This document shows, in pieces, positions 1 through 7,420 of a stretch of DNA of 40,728 nucleotides. The notes beneath the pieces are model-generated. The model was not told the origin of the DNA. It searched no databases and saw only the letters and a program-made list of their open reading frames with translations. Position numbers and translations under genes: made by a program. The DNA is from Bacteroidales bacterium UBA5072 (GTDB lineage Bacteria > Bacteroidota > Bacteroidia > Bacteroidales > UBA10428). Each line of letters begins with the position of its first letter. Position 1 is the stretch's first letter. Location of the stretch: NCBI GenBank assembly GCA_002415855.1, contig DIAS01000101.1, positions 1 to 40,728 of the forward strand, given 5' to 3'.

Positions 1-323
1 CAGGGCTGAAGCCGGGGTGCCAGCAAATCGATCTCCGGGATATTCTGCCGAAGTGCTTTCATGTCTTCGTTGTTGAACATCCAGAAACGCCCGCGGGGTA
101 ATCCCTTATAGGGCATGGTTGTCTGCCTGGTCCAGATGAAGGCACTGTTGGTGGCAAAATCCTGGAACCCGTCAAATACGGAGTTTTCGAGCCCTTTACC
201 CGATCCCATCATGATGATGAGCATAAAAATACCCCAGAATACGCCGAATGCGGTCATGAATGTACGCAGCTTGTTACTTCTGAGCGTACTGTAAATTTCC
301 TGCCATCTGTCCCTGTCAAACAT
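1..323 (-). CDS. ABC transporter permease, MacB/FtsX type (partial, N-terminal part only)
   Basis: The first ~107 residues of a MacB-type permease; the rest lies beyond the left edge. The ATG is at 323. The start reads MFDRDRWQEIYSTLRSNKLR, then a hydrophobic helix (about residues 22-42) and a periplasmic stretch with the MacB_PCD-like run GSGKGLEN. It is closely similar to the permease just upstream at 336-1565 (MFDLDKWQEIFSTINKNRMR), so the two look like a tandem duplication. Only 12 bases separate its ATG from the stop of that gene, which fits one operon. Permeases of this family work with a LolD/MacB ATPase in the inner membrane, usually by mechanotransmission on periplasmic substrates. 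The substrate cannot be told from the sequence. Confidence 0.85.
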   Translation of the reverse strand, partial: MFDRDRWQEIYSTLRSNKLRTFMTAFGVFWGIFMLIIMMGSGKGLENSVFDGFQDFATNSAFIWTRQTTMPYKGLPRGRFWMFNNEDMKALRQNIPEIDLLAPRLQP

Positions 324-335
324 AATATTGGTCTG

Positions 336-1565
336 TTATTCGTCTCTTAATGCAACAACCGGTCTGATCCTGGAAGCCCTGAGGGCCGGCATCAGTCCGG
401 CAAGCGTACCTGCGAGTATCAGCACTAGAGTTGATACCAGGGCAATCGTAAAATCCACCTGCGGATTCTGAAAGAAATCATTTTGCGGCAGAATGGATGA
501 AACCAGGCTTAACACCCCGACACCCAAAACAAGTCCGATATAACCTGCCAGTCCCGTAATTAATACCGCTTCGAAAAGAATCATGCTAACCACTGAAAGA
601 GGTGTCGCTCCTATGGCCTTGCGGATGCCAATCTCCTTGGTCCGTTCATTCACCACAATGATCATGATGTTGCTTACGCCAACAATTCCGGCAATGATGG
701 TAAAAGCCCCGATGATGGACACAAAGATCTGTATACCCAGAAAAAGGTTGCTGAACTTCTTGTATTCTTTAAGGGTGTTCCACATCCACATGGCATTCTG
801 ATCATCCTTGTCAAAACGGTGTCTTTCGGCAAATTTGGTCCGGATATTTTTCTCGAGTACTTCGCTTTCTGCGGCACTCAGGTTACTGGTAACCGCAAAG
901 CTATGCACCCTGTCGGCGCCTCCCGAAATCATCTGTGCGGTGGATATGGGAAGATAAACTCGCGTGGCGTCCCGCTCATTTTTATCGGTAAAAACGCCCA
1001 CCACCTGAAAAGGTATGTTGTTTAATTTGATGTATTCGCCGATAGGGCTTTTTCCGTTCTTAAAAAGGGCCTTTCGCACAGGCTCACCGATAGCCACAAC
1101 CTTCCTTCGCTTCTGGATGTCAATCTGGTTCAGAAAACGTCCCTCTGTCAGTGTTGCGTTTTCAATATCAATATAGTCGGGATGTGCAGATATCAGGTCA
1201 AAAACACCGTATTCCGATTTATAAGAGATCACCCGGTTCTGCCACATGAAATACCTGGAGGATACTTTATCAAGGCCGTCAATGGATTTCCTCAGAAATT
1301 CATAATCCTCATTGGTGAACCTGATCTCCCTTCCAGCCTGAAGCCCTTTGTAAGTCTTGCTTGTCGTACCTGACCCGAATTGAATCATGTTCACGGCATC
1401 CTGCCTGAATTGCGCATCGATTCCATTCTGCAGTCCTTTACCGGAACCAAGCAGTATGATCAGCATAAAGATTCCCCATGCCACACTGAAACCTGTCAGA
1501 AAAGTGCGCATACGGTTCTTGTTGATCGTACTGAATATTTCCTGCCATTTGTCTAAATCGAACAT
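336..1565 (-). CDS. ABC transporter permease, MacB/FtsX type
   Basis: 409 residues, the normal size for a MacB-like permease without a fused ATPase. The order is an N-terminal transmembrane helix (about 22-42), a large periplasmic MacB_PCD domain (about 45-245), and three C-terminal helices (about 278-305, 325-355, 370-395) of the FtsX domain. The cytoplasmic stretch NERTKEIGIRKAIGA between the first two helices is the typical FtsX/MacB coupling segment that touches the ATPase. It sits between the ATPase gene (11-base gap) and a second, truncated paralogous permease, so the transporter is probably a heterodimeric permease with one ATPase. No membrane fusion protein or TolC gene is in view; they could lie beyond the left edge. 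Confidence 0.9.
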   Translation of the reverse strand: MFDLDKWQEIFSTINKNRMRTFLTGFSVAWGIFMLIILLGSGKGLQNGIDAQFRQDAVNMIQFGSGTTSKTYKGLQAGREIRFTNEDYEFLRKSIDGLDKVSSRYFMWQNRVISYKSEYGVFDLISAHPDYIDIENATLTEGRFLNQIDIQKRRKVVAIGEPVRKALFKNGKSPIGEYIKLNNIPFQVVGVFTDKNERDATRVYLPISTAQMISGGADRVHSFAVTSNLSAAESEVLEKNIRTKFAERHRFDKDDQNAMWMWNTLKEYKKFSNLFLGIQIFVSIIGAFTIIAGIVGVSNIMIIVVNERTKEIGIRKAIGATPLSVVSMILFEAVLITGLAGYIGLVLGVGVLSLVSSILPQNDFFQNPQVDFTIALVSTLVLILAGTLAGLMPALRASRIRPVVALRDE

Positions 1566-1576
1566 AGTTTCCGCGA

Positions 1577-2281
1577 TTAAAAGGATGAAACGGCTTTGTA
1601 AGTGGATTTGTGGTAGAGAATGGTCTCGATCACACCATCCTTCAGTTTGATCGACCGCTGGGTTCGCATGGCAATATCATGCTCATGTGTAACAATAATG
1701 ATGGTGATGCCTGTATCATTGATTTCCTGCAAAAGATCCATCACCTCCATTGAAGTAACCGAATCCAGTGCACCTGTAGGCTCATCAGCCAGTATTACTT
1801 TGGGTTTGCCGATCAGTGACCTGGCAATGGCAATGCGTTGCTTCTGTCCTCCTGAAAGCTCGCTCGGAAGATGTGTCCACCAATCCTTTAACCCCACCCT
1901 GTCAAGATACTCCATGGCAATCTGGTTCCGTTTTCTGCGTGGAACACCCTGGTAATACAGCGGCAACGCGACATTCTCGAGCGCATTCTTAAAAGAAATG
2001 AGGTTGAAACTCTGAAATACAAAACCGATTGTGCGGTTTCGCAGCTGCGCGGCCTTCGTCTCATTAATATCCCGGATAAGCATCCCGTTCAGGTAATATT
2101 CGCCCGAATCATAATTATCCAATATGCCAAGTACATTCAGCAAGGTTGATTTACCTGATCCCGAGGCCCCCATAACAGATACCATTTCTCCTTTCTCAAT
2201 CTCCAGGCTGATACCTTTTAATACATGCAAGGAATTGTTTCCGGTAACATATGATTTGTGCAGGCTCTTGAGTGTTATCAT
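1577..2281 (-). CDS. ABC transporter ATP-binding protein, MacB/LolD family
   Basis: 234 residues counted from the ATG at 2281 (MITLKSLHKSYV); an upstream in-frame ATG at 2317 would add a 12-residue tail with no family match, so I prefer 2281. Walker A GASGSGKS lies at about 38-45, the signature LSGGQ in the middle, Walker B VILADEPTGALDS and the switch histidine in VTHEHD near the end. The DEPTGALDS form is typical of the LolD/MacB/YknY group. It is followed on the same strand by two MacB-type permeases, which it presumably energises. Substrate unknown: macrolide/peptide export or lipoprotein handling are both possible for this family. Confidence 0.92.
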   Translation of the reverse strand: MITLKSLHKSYVTGNNSLHVLKGISLEIEKGEMVSVMGASGSGKSTLLNVLGILDNYDSGEYYLNGMLIRDINETKAAQLRNRTIGFVFQSFNLISFKNALENVALPLYYQGVPRRKRNQIAMEYLDRVGLKDWWTHLPSELSGGQKQRIAIARSLIGKPKVILADEPTGALDSVTSMEVMDLLQEINDTGITIIIVTHEHDIAMRTQRSIKLKDGVIETILYHKSTYKAVSSF

Positions 2282-2485
2282 GAGTAAAAGGTTAAAGGAT
2301 TTCGAAATTAATTTCAAATATTATACCATTTTGCACATAGCTCAGATTATTATGCTGTTAACAACTTTAACAACCCGAAAAGTGCGAAACGCTTGCGTAG
2401 AAATATGTACAATTATGATACAGGAATTGTCCGTTTATGAACACCCTGTTGATCAGCCCTGACAGGGAAGGTACTACCTGCCAAC

Positions 2486-3706
2486 CTATGCCGGGTTATT
2501 CAGACAACCTATAAATACAACAGAACCTGTGTTCTTTTCACAGATAATAAAAATGAAAGGATGATCAGCGGTAAAATATACCGGCTGCTGGTCTTCGCGG
2601 AAAGAACTTTTCACTATTTTCACGGCCGTTACGGCAGCTGCTTCGGTCCCTTCTTCATTGACTTCCACAAATGTCTTGTGCAGAACCTCTGAGATCATGA
2701 TCCCGCCGGTTTTATTGATTCCCGAGAAATCGGCCTCTTCAGAAAAGGCAATGCCCATCCCCATTTTTAACAGGTCGTCGTTAAGTGATCTGGTATACTC
2801 AAACCTGAACCTTGGCAAAGCGAGAATGACTTCCTTCCTGTCCATTTTATGCAGGATACTGTCCAGCCGCTCCGATGTCAGTGAATCAATCGCCTGCTTC
2901 AGGCTTAAACCATGGTCAGGCAAAAGAACTATCATGCTGAAATTACCTGCTCCGTAAGGCAGTTCAATACCGGCAAGCTGGTAATGGTGCATGTACCTGA
3001 AAGAATCCCGCTTTTGCATCATGGGAACTGTGAGTTGCGCTCCCCTGCCGGTAGTAAATTCAAGGTTCTGTGTTCGTTTCGCGTCAAATTCCTCCTGCCA
3101 AACACCTTTGAAGTAGACTGCGTTGATCAGGTACATGACGGCATCCCGGGTAATCTGGTCAACAATTTCGGCAATTTTGCCGTGGGTGTTCTCCTTTACC
3201 CAGTCATTCATTTTCTTCCCGGTAGCCGGATCACCGAAATCGGCTGCATTTACCTGTGCCCGGTAATACGAATGATTTACAGCCACAAATTCTGCCAGAA
3301 CCTTGAAATCATTCCGGTACCATATGGCATTAGCGATTTCCATCTGCACTTTCGGGTCAGCATGCATCAGGGTATCGATAACATTCCTGTAATGCCGGTT
3401 TATATCGTCGGGTGTGAAACCGCTCTTCATCAATGTGTTTTCCATGGCAGCCTTTGTAGCTCCGCCTGCACCATTGTAAGTCATTGCCAGTGCGATCGAA
3501 ATACTGGCCGGTGAAATAAAGACATTGACATCTTGCTGCGATGCCGCAATTTCCTGAAACAGGGATATCCCAAAGTCATTGTCAGTCAGGATGATCTCCC
3601 GGGGGGACCGGGCACCCTCCTCAGCAGACTTTGTTTTGATCTTATTCCCTGACTGGCAGGAACAGACAATTATAAGGGCAGCAAATATCAGCAGAACGGA
3701 TCTCAT
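2486..3706 (-). CDS. Serpin-family serine protease inhibitor, predicted lipoprotein
   Basis: 406 residues from the ATG at 3706; the open frame runs on to 3775, but only this start gives a lipoprotein signal (MRSVLLIFAALIIVCSC, lipid-carrying Cys17). The mature part has the whole serpin fold, with the NAIW/NAVYFKG-type motifs, a C-terminal VVFIGCLNNP and a typical inhibitory hinge EEGTEAAAVTAV at about 351-362. Small residues in the hinge are what lets the reactive loop insert into the sheet, so this is likely an active inhibitor rather than a storage-type serpin. The reactive loop is about five residues longer than in alpha-1-antitrypsin; P1 lies somewhere near KSSFR (366-370) and cannot be fixed by eye. 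Bacterial serpins are uncommon but known in Bacteroidota (miropin of Tannerella). The location is the cell envelope. Confidence 0.93.
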   Translation of the reverse strand: MRSVLLIFAALIIVCSCQSGNKIKTKSAEEGARSPREIILTDNDFGISLFQEIAASQQDVNVFISPASISIALAMTYNGAGGATKAAMENTLMKSGFTPDDINRHYRNVIDTLMHADPKVQMEIANAIWYRNDFKVLAEFVAVNHSYYRAQVNAADFGDPATGKKMNDWVKENTHGKIAEIVDQITRDAVMYLINAVYFKGVWQEEFDAKRTQNLEFTTGRGAQLTVPMMQKRDSFRYMHHYQLAGIELPYGAGNFSMIVLLPDHGLSLKQAIDSLTSERLDSILHKMDRKEVILALPRFRFEYTRSLNDDLLKMGMGIAFSEEADFSGINKTGGIMISEVLHKTFVEVNEEGTEAAAVTAVKIVKSSFREDQQPVYFTADHPFIFIICEKNTGSVVFIGCLNNPA

Positions 3707-3828
3707 GATGAAGTCATTAAATTGCAGGGAATAAAGTTCGGAAAAAAAAGACAGGTACGCAACCCTTTTGTCCATATTATCATCTAACAGTCAGCGTCTC
3801 TAAACAGGGAAAATCAACAGGAAAACCT

Positions 3829-3836
3829 TACTTTTG
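3829..3836 (+). promoter_or_regulatory. Possible Bacteroidota -7 promoter box upstream of the sigma factor gene
   Basis: TACTTTTG matches TAnnTTTG. No TTTG is seen about 20 bases upstream, and the leader to the GTG at 3850 would be only a few bases, so this is a weak call. Confidence 0.35.
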
Positions 3837-3849
3837 AGTCGCTAATAAA

Positions 3850-4407
3850 GTGTATTTGGTTGACCATCTAAATAAGCTGGTGCGCGCTTGCCAGGAGAAT
3901 AAACCCGAGGCTCAGCGCGAATTGTACGATATGTTCAAGTCGAAAATGTTTGGAATTTGCCTGCGCTATGCCGGCAATCATGATGACGCGCAGGACATAC
4001 TTCAGGAAGGATTTCTGAAGGTATTCGAGAAGATTCATCAATTTGGTTTCAAGGGCGCCTTCGAAGGCTGGTTACGAAGGATCATCGTAAATACAGCCCT
4101 TGAAAAGTACAGGTTGCATTACCGGCAGGTTCCTATCCATGAAAACATGCCGGAAATTGAATATGAACAGGAAGATGATATTGTGGCCAATATTGATATG
4201 AATGAACTGGTGAAAATCATCCAGGATCTGTCACCCCGGTACCGGGTGGTATTTAACCTGTATGCACTGGAGGGGTATTCGCACAAGGAGATCAGTGAAA
4301 TGCTGCAGATAACGGAAGGAACATCAAAATCAAACCTGTCAAGGGCCAGGACAATTTTACAGGAAAAGGTGAGCAAGTATTATTTTAAATCGGTTCGAAC
4401 ATCCTGA
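3850..4407 (+). CDS. RNA polymerase sigma-70 factor, ECF type
   Basis: 185 residues starting at a GTG. Region 2 (about 25-95) has the expected LYDMFKSKMFGICLRYAGNHDDAQDILQ-like core-binding and -10 reading part, and FEGWLRRIIVNTALEKYR follows; region 4 (about 125-178) has the helix-turn-helix GYSHKEISEMLQITEGTSKSNLSRAR. It directs RNA polymerase to alternative promoters, normally in response to an envelope signal. The next gene starts three bases after the stop and encodes a membrane-anchored protein with a cytoplasmic N-terminus, the usual place for the cognate anti-sigma factor. The target genes cannot be read from this window. Confidence 0.93.
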   Translation: MYLVDHLNKLVRACQENKPEAQRELYDMFKSKMFGICLRYAGNHDDAQDILQEGFLKVFEKIHQFGFKGAFEGWLRRIIVNTALEKYRLHYRQVPIHENMPEIEYEQEDDIVANIDMNELVKIIQDLSPRYRVVFNLYALEGYSHKEISEMLQITEGTSKSNLSRARTILQEKVSKYYFKSVRTS

Positions 4408-4410
4408 GAT

Positions 4411-5802
4411 ATGAAACATAACACTGATAAAATCGACCGCTATTTTAGAATCCGCTTTGAGCAGTTTGAACACAAGCCTCAGGACGCTGTGTGGAATGGC
4501 ATTGCTTCCAAGCTGGGCCATAGCCGTAAGAAAGGTATGGTCGTATTCCTGTTGCGCATAGCTGCCGGAATGACGCTGATTTTGTCACTAGGAATAGGTT
4601 ATTACTTCATCAGCCGCACAGGAAAAAAGGCTGAACAGCCAGTTCTCTCCGAACGCCAGACTACCAGAATTGAAAAGGACATTGTTCCGCATAAGGCTCC
4701 TTTAGCCAAAGCTGATGTTATAGGAGCGGACGTTCAGAATTCCGGCAGAACAAATAATGCCGTGACAATTCACAGAACTGCCGGGGATCCTGTTGTAACC
4801 AGAGAAGTCATGACTGAGTCTCAAGAAGCCCTGGTTGAGATCAGCAGGTCCTCAAACCCTGAACTGGTACCTGTTGATGTGCCTGCTGACCTGCACTACA
4901 GGGTTCCTGCAGCTGTTCCTGCACTAACCTCTGAAGAAGCCCTTGCTTTGCTTTTACAGGATACTGAAACACCTGCCGTAACAAATGATTCAGATCCTGA
5001 TCACTGGGTGCTGGGCAGTGAAATTGCACCCTTATATTCCTACCGCACCCTCGCTTCGGATAATCTCGGACAGGATAAGGTTGACGCACTGAATGAATAC
5101 GAGAACGGCATGCTTGCTTATGCAGGAGGCATAAGTATTGCTTTTAACGCGGGAAAGCGGTTGTCGGTTCAGTCAGGATTATATTTTTCAAGATACGGTC
5201 AGGAAAAAACCGGTATTGAAACCATCAATGCCTACAATACAGAATATGCGTCAACCGATAAAAACAACTACGGCGCGCTGAATATCTCAAATTCAACAGG
5301 CATTATTTACTCCGACCGGCCCGAACAGACCGGATATGACCGTGTCATTTCCAACACCATCGAGAGTTCCGGTAGTAAAGACCAATTTGCGGGCATGGAT
5401 AATCAGAATTACATGGATCTGTCCTCTTCGGGGGAAACCGGCCTTACTGCATTGCAGTATTTCGATTACCTCGAATTACCCCTGACTGTCAGGTATAAAA
5501 TCATTGACCGCAAATTTGATTTCTGTCTTTCCGGCGGCCTTGTAACCAACTTTCTCGTTGGTAATGTGGTTAAGCTGGAGGAGGACGGACAGAAAAGCAA
5601 ATTTGGGAAAACAGATGACATCAGCGAGGTCAACTACCAGGGCTCTGTTGGTTTGGGATTTGTATACCCGATAAAAGACGGTTTTGCCGTAAGCCTTGAA
5701 CCCAGGTTCAGGTATTACCTTAATCCCATCTATAAATCAGAATTCATTGATATCCACCCCTATTCATTCGGCTTTTTTGCCGGGGTTAGCTATACTTTTT
5801 AG
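4411..5802 (+). CDS. Predicted anti-sigma-like membrane protein with C-terminal outer-membrane beta-barrel domain
   Basis: 463 residues. Residues 1-42 are charged and soluble (VWNGIASKLG motif), 43-67 form one transmembrane helix that is too far from the start and too long after basic residues to look like a cleaved signal peptide. Residues about 70-190 are a low-complexity periplasmic linker, and about 195-463 look like an outer-membrane beta-barrel: alternating strands, PRFRYYLNP, and a C-terminal ...FFAGVSYTF ending in Phe. This order (cytosolic domain, inner-membrane helix, linker, barrel) occurs in other Bacteroidota next to ECF sigma factors and suggests one chain linking both membranes. 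Its role as anti-sigma factor is inferred from position and topology; I see no classical FecR or RseA motif. Confidence 0.75.
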   Translation: MKHNTDKIDRYFRIRFEQFEHKPQDAVWNGIASKLGHSRKKGMVVFLLRIAAGMTLILSLGIGYYFISRTGKKAEQPVLSERQTTRIEKDIVPHKAPLAKADVIGADVQNSGRTNNAVTIHRTAGDPVVTREVMTESQEALVEISRSSNPELVPVDVPADLHYRVPAAVPALTSEEALALLLQDTETPAVTNDSDPDHWVLGSEIAPLYSYRTLASDNLGQDKVDALNEYENGMLAYAGGISIAFNAGKRLSVQSGLYFSRYGQEKTGIETINAYNTEYASTDKNNYGALNISNSTGIIYSDRPEQTGYDRVISNTIESSGSKDQFAGMDNQNYMDLSSSGETGLTALQYFDYLELPLTVRYKIIDRKFDFCLSGGLVTNFLVGNVVKLEEDGQKSKFGKTDDISEVNYQGSVGLGFVYPIKDGFAVSLEPRFRYYLNPIYKSEFIDIHPYSFGFFAGVSYTF

Positions 5803-5829
5803 TGACTGGTGACTGGCAGGGGTGCACTG
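5802..5829 (+). repeat. Short heptamer tandem repeat behind the barrel gene
   Basis: GTGACTG occurs twice in perfect tandem (5802-5815), followed by two degenerate units of seven bases. It starts at the last base of the stop codon of the gene at 4411-5802 and lies between two convergent genes. Confidence 0.5.
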
Positions 5830-5836
5830 TGGCACA

Positions 5837-6316
5837 TTATTCCCAGTCCCCCGATTGTTTACCTGTGATCTCCTCAATTTTTAACTTCAGGACCACCATG
5901 CTGTCAACATTTCCCTGATGGTAGCCCGTACCGGTTGATTTCCCATTGTGCGCCATGAGGATATCCAGGCCCTTTTTCTTCTGTTCAGGATCAGTTATAA
6001 CTTCAATTCTACCGTAACCTATTACCGAACGATAGCGGGTAGTCCAGTTGCACGCCATATCCTGGTGCACGTCATGTTTCACAATCTCGTGCAGGTATTC
6101 AATTTCAAAACAGACCCGGTTGTTCTTTCGGATCAGTTGCATTTTGCGGCCCGCCGGAGCGGAATGAAAATACAGTGAATCACCTGCATACCCGTAATTT
6201 AAAGGAACGATATAAGGAGCATCATCATCTGCCAATGCTATACGGCATATCTCAGATTTTAAAAGGATATGCTCAATGATATCCCTGTCAGAAATTTCTT
6301 TGTCTTTTCTACGCAT
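5837..6316 (-). CDS. Pyridoxamine 5'-phosphate oxidase-related flavoprotein, NimA-like
   Basis: 159 residues, the usual size of the FMN-binding split-barrel family that includes the nitroimidazole-resistance protein NimA. Recognisable stretches are the N-terminal ILLKSEICRIALADDDAPYIVPLNYGY, the FHSAPAGRKMQLIRKNNRVCFE core and MACNWTTRYRSVIGYGRIE, where NimA-type proteins keep a C-x-W and a SV-x-G motif. They bind FMN (or, in this subfamily, other cofactors) in the cytoplasm and catalyse small redox reactions; nitroreductive drug inactivation is known only for some members. It stands alone, convergent with the sigma operon and divergent from the transglycosylase. The exact substrate is unknown. 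Confidence 0.88.
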   Translation of the reverse strand: MRRKDKEISDRDIIEHILLKSEICRIALADDDAPYIVPLNYGYAGDSLYFHSAPAGRKMQLIRKNNRVCFEIEYLHEIVKHDVHQDMACNWTTRYRSVIGYGRIEVITDPEQKKKGLDILMAHNGKSTGTGYHQGNVDSMVVLKLKIEEITGKQSGDWE

Positions 6317-6382
6317 AGGATCCGGATCAGTAATGTTGCGAAATTTAACATTAACAATTAAAATTCTGAAATTCCTTTTAAC

Positions 6383-6390
6383 TAACTTTG
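6383..6390 (+). promoter_or_regulatory. -7 promoter box (TAACTTTG) for the lytic transglycosylase gene
   Basis: TAACTTTG fits TAnnTTTG and lies 48 bases before the ATG at 6438. The leader also carries a purine-rich GGAAAGAG at 6429-6436, so promoter and ribosome site agree on that start and argue against the longer open frame from 6276. Confidence 0.55.
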
Positions 6391-6437
6391 CAAAATTCCG
6401 TACAAAAGTGCATAAGAAACAATTTACGGAAAGAGCT

Positions 6438-7382
6438 ATGCTAAAAGGACGGTTTTCATCGTGGATGCGCCCTGTTTTTTACTTTTCAGGCGCTGTGTTT
6501 GTGGTTGGGATCTTATTTTCAGCACAAAGTTTTACGGACAATTCAGGTAATCCTGCAATACCGGAACGTGTGCCGTCGCTCAACGAGTCGTTCAGTCTGC
6601 CTGAACAGCTTGAATTTGCCGGTGAACCTGTTCCGTTGAACAATTTTGATACCCGGGAAAGTCTTGATAAAGAAATGCTGGTGAATGGTTACTGGCATTC
6701 ACGTACCATCATGCTTTTAAAAAAATCGAAGCGATACTTCGCCACCATCGAGCCCATTCTGAAAAGATATGGGGTGCCCGATGATTTCAAGTACCTGGCT
6801 ATGGCCGAAAGTGGCCTCGAGAATGTTGTTTCTCCGGCCAAAGCCGTAGGGGTCTGGCAATTGCTCGAAAGCACTGCCAAAGAATATGGTCTGGAGGTCA
6901 ATGAAGATGTTGACGAGCGGTATGATCTGGAAAAATCAACAGAAGCTGCCTGCCAGTATCTGCTTGAATCGTACAGGATATTTGGGAACTGGACCATGGC
7001 AGCTGCCACTTATAATGCTGGCCGGAAAGGACTTGAAAACCAAATCACCAAACAGAAGACAGCCAACTATTACGACCTGCTTTTGAATGATGAGACTGCC
7101 AGGTATGTATTCAGGCTGATGGCCCATAAACTGATCACCGAGGATCCTTCTTCCTATGGTTTTCACCTCGAGGACAACGAGTATTATCCTTTGATCCCCA
7201 CGCACGAAGTAGAGGTTGACGAAGGCATTCCGAATATTGCAGAATTCGCCCTTCAGCATTCAACGAATTACAAGATCATTAAGCAGTTCAATCCATGGCT
7301 GCGGCAAAACTACCTGCCTGATCAGCCTGACAAGGTTTATCACATCATGATCCCTGATTCAGGCGAGCGGGTGGTACAATAA
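6438..7382 (+). CDS. Lytic transglycosylase, SLT/GH23 domain (MltD-like)
   Basis: 314 residues from the ATG at 6438, chosen because GGAAAGAG precedes it and because a -7 box lies inside the longer open frame. An uncleaved or cleaved membrane signal is at about 11-30. The SLT domain spans about 85-235: AMAESGL with catalytic Glu124, then AVGVWQL, and AAATYNAGRKGLENQ, the usual substrate-cleft motifs. It cleaves the MurNAc-GlcNAc bond of peptidoglycan with 1,6-anhydro product formation, in the periplasm. No LysM repeat is evident after the catalytic domain, unlike E. coli MltD; the last 60 residues (VDEGIPNIAEFALQHSTNYK...) may be a degenerate one. uvrA follows 38 bases later. Confidence 0.9.
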   Translation: MLKGRFSSWMRPVFYFSGAVFVVGILFSAQSFTDNSGNPAIPERVPSLNESFSLPEQLEFAGEPVPLNNFDTRESLDKEMLVNGYWHSRTIMLLKKSKRYFATIEPILKRYGVPDDFKYLAMAESGLENVVSPAKAVGVWQLLESTAKEYGLEVNEDVDERYDLEKSTEAACQYLLESYRIFGNWTMAAATYNAGRKGLENQITKQKTANYYDLLLNDETARYVFRLMAHKLITEDPSSYGFHLEDNEYYPLIPTHEVEVDEGIPNIAEFALQHSTNYKIIKQFNPWLRQNYLPDQPDKVYHIMIPDSGERVVQ

Positions 7383-7420
7383 TTACCAAGTAGAAACCTT
7401 CAACCGACCGGAACAAGAAA

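Noticed and set aside
2444..2467. Hairpin CCCTGT/ACAGGG downstream of the serpin gene, as a terminator
   Set aside because: Six-base stem with a 12-base loop and no T-run on the serpin strand; too weak to list.
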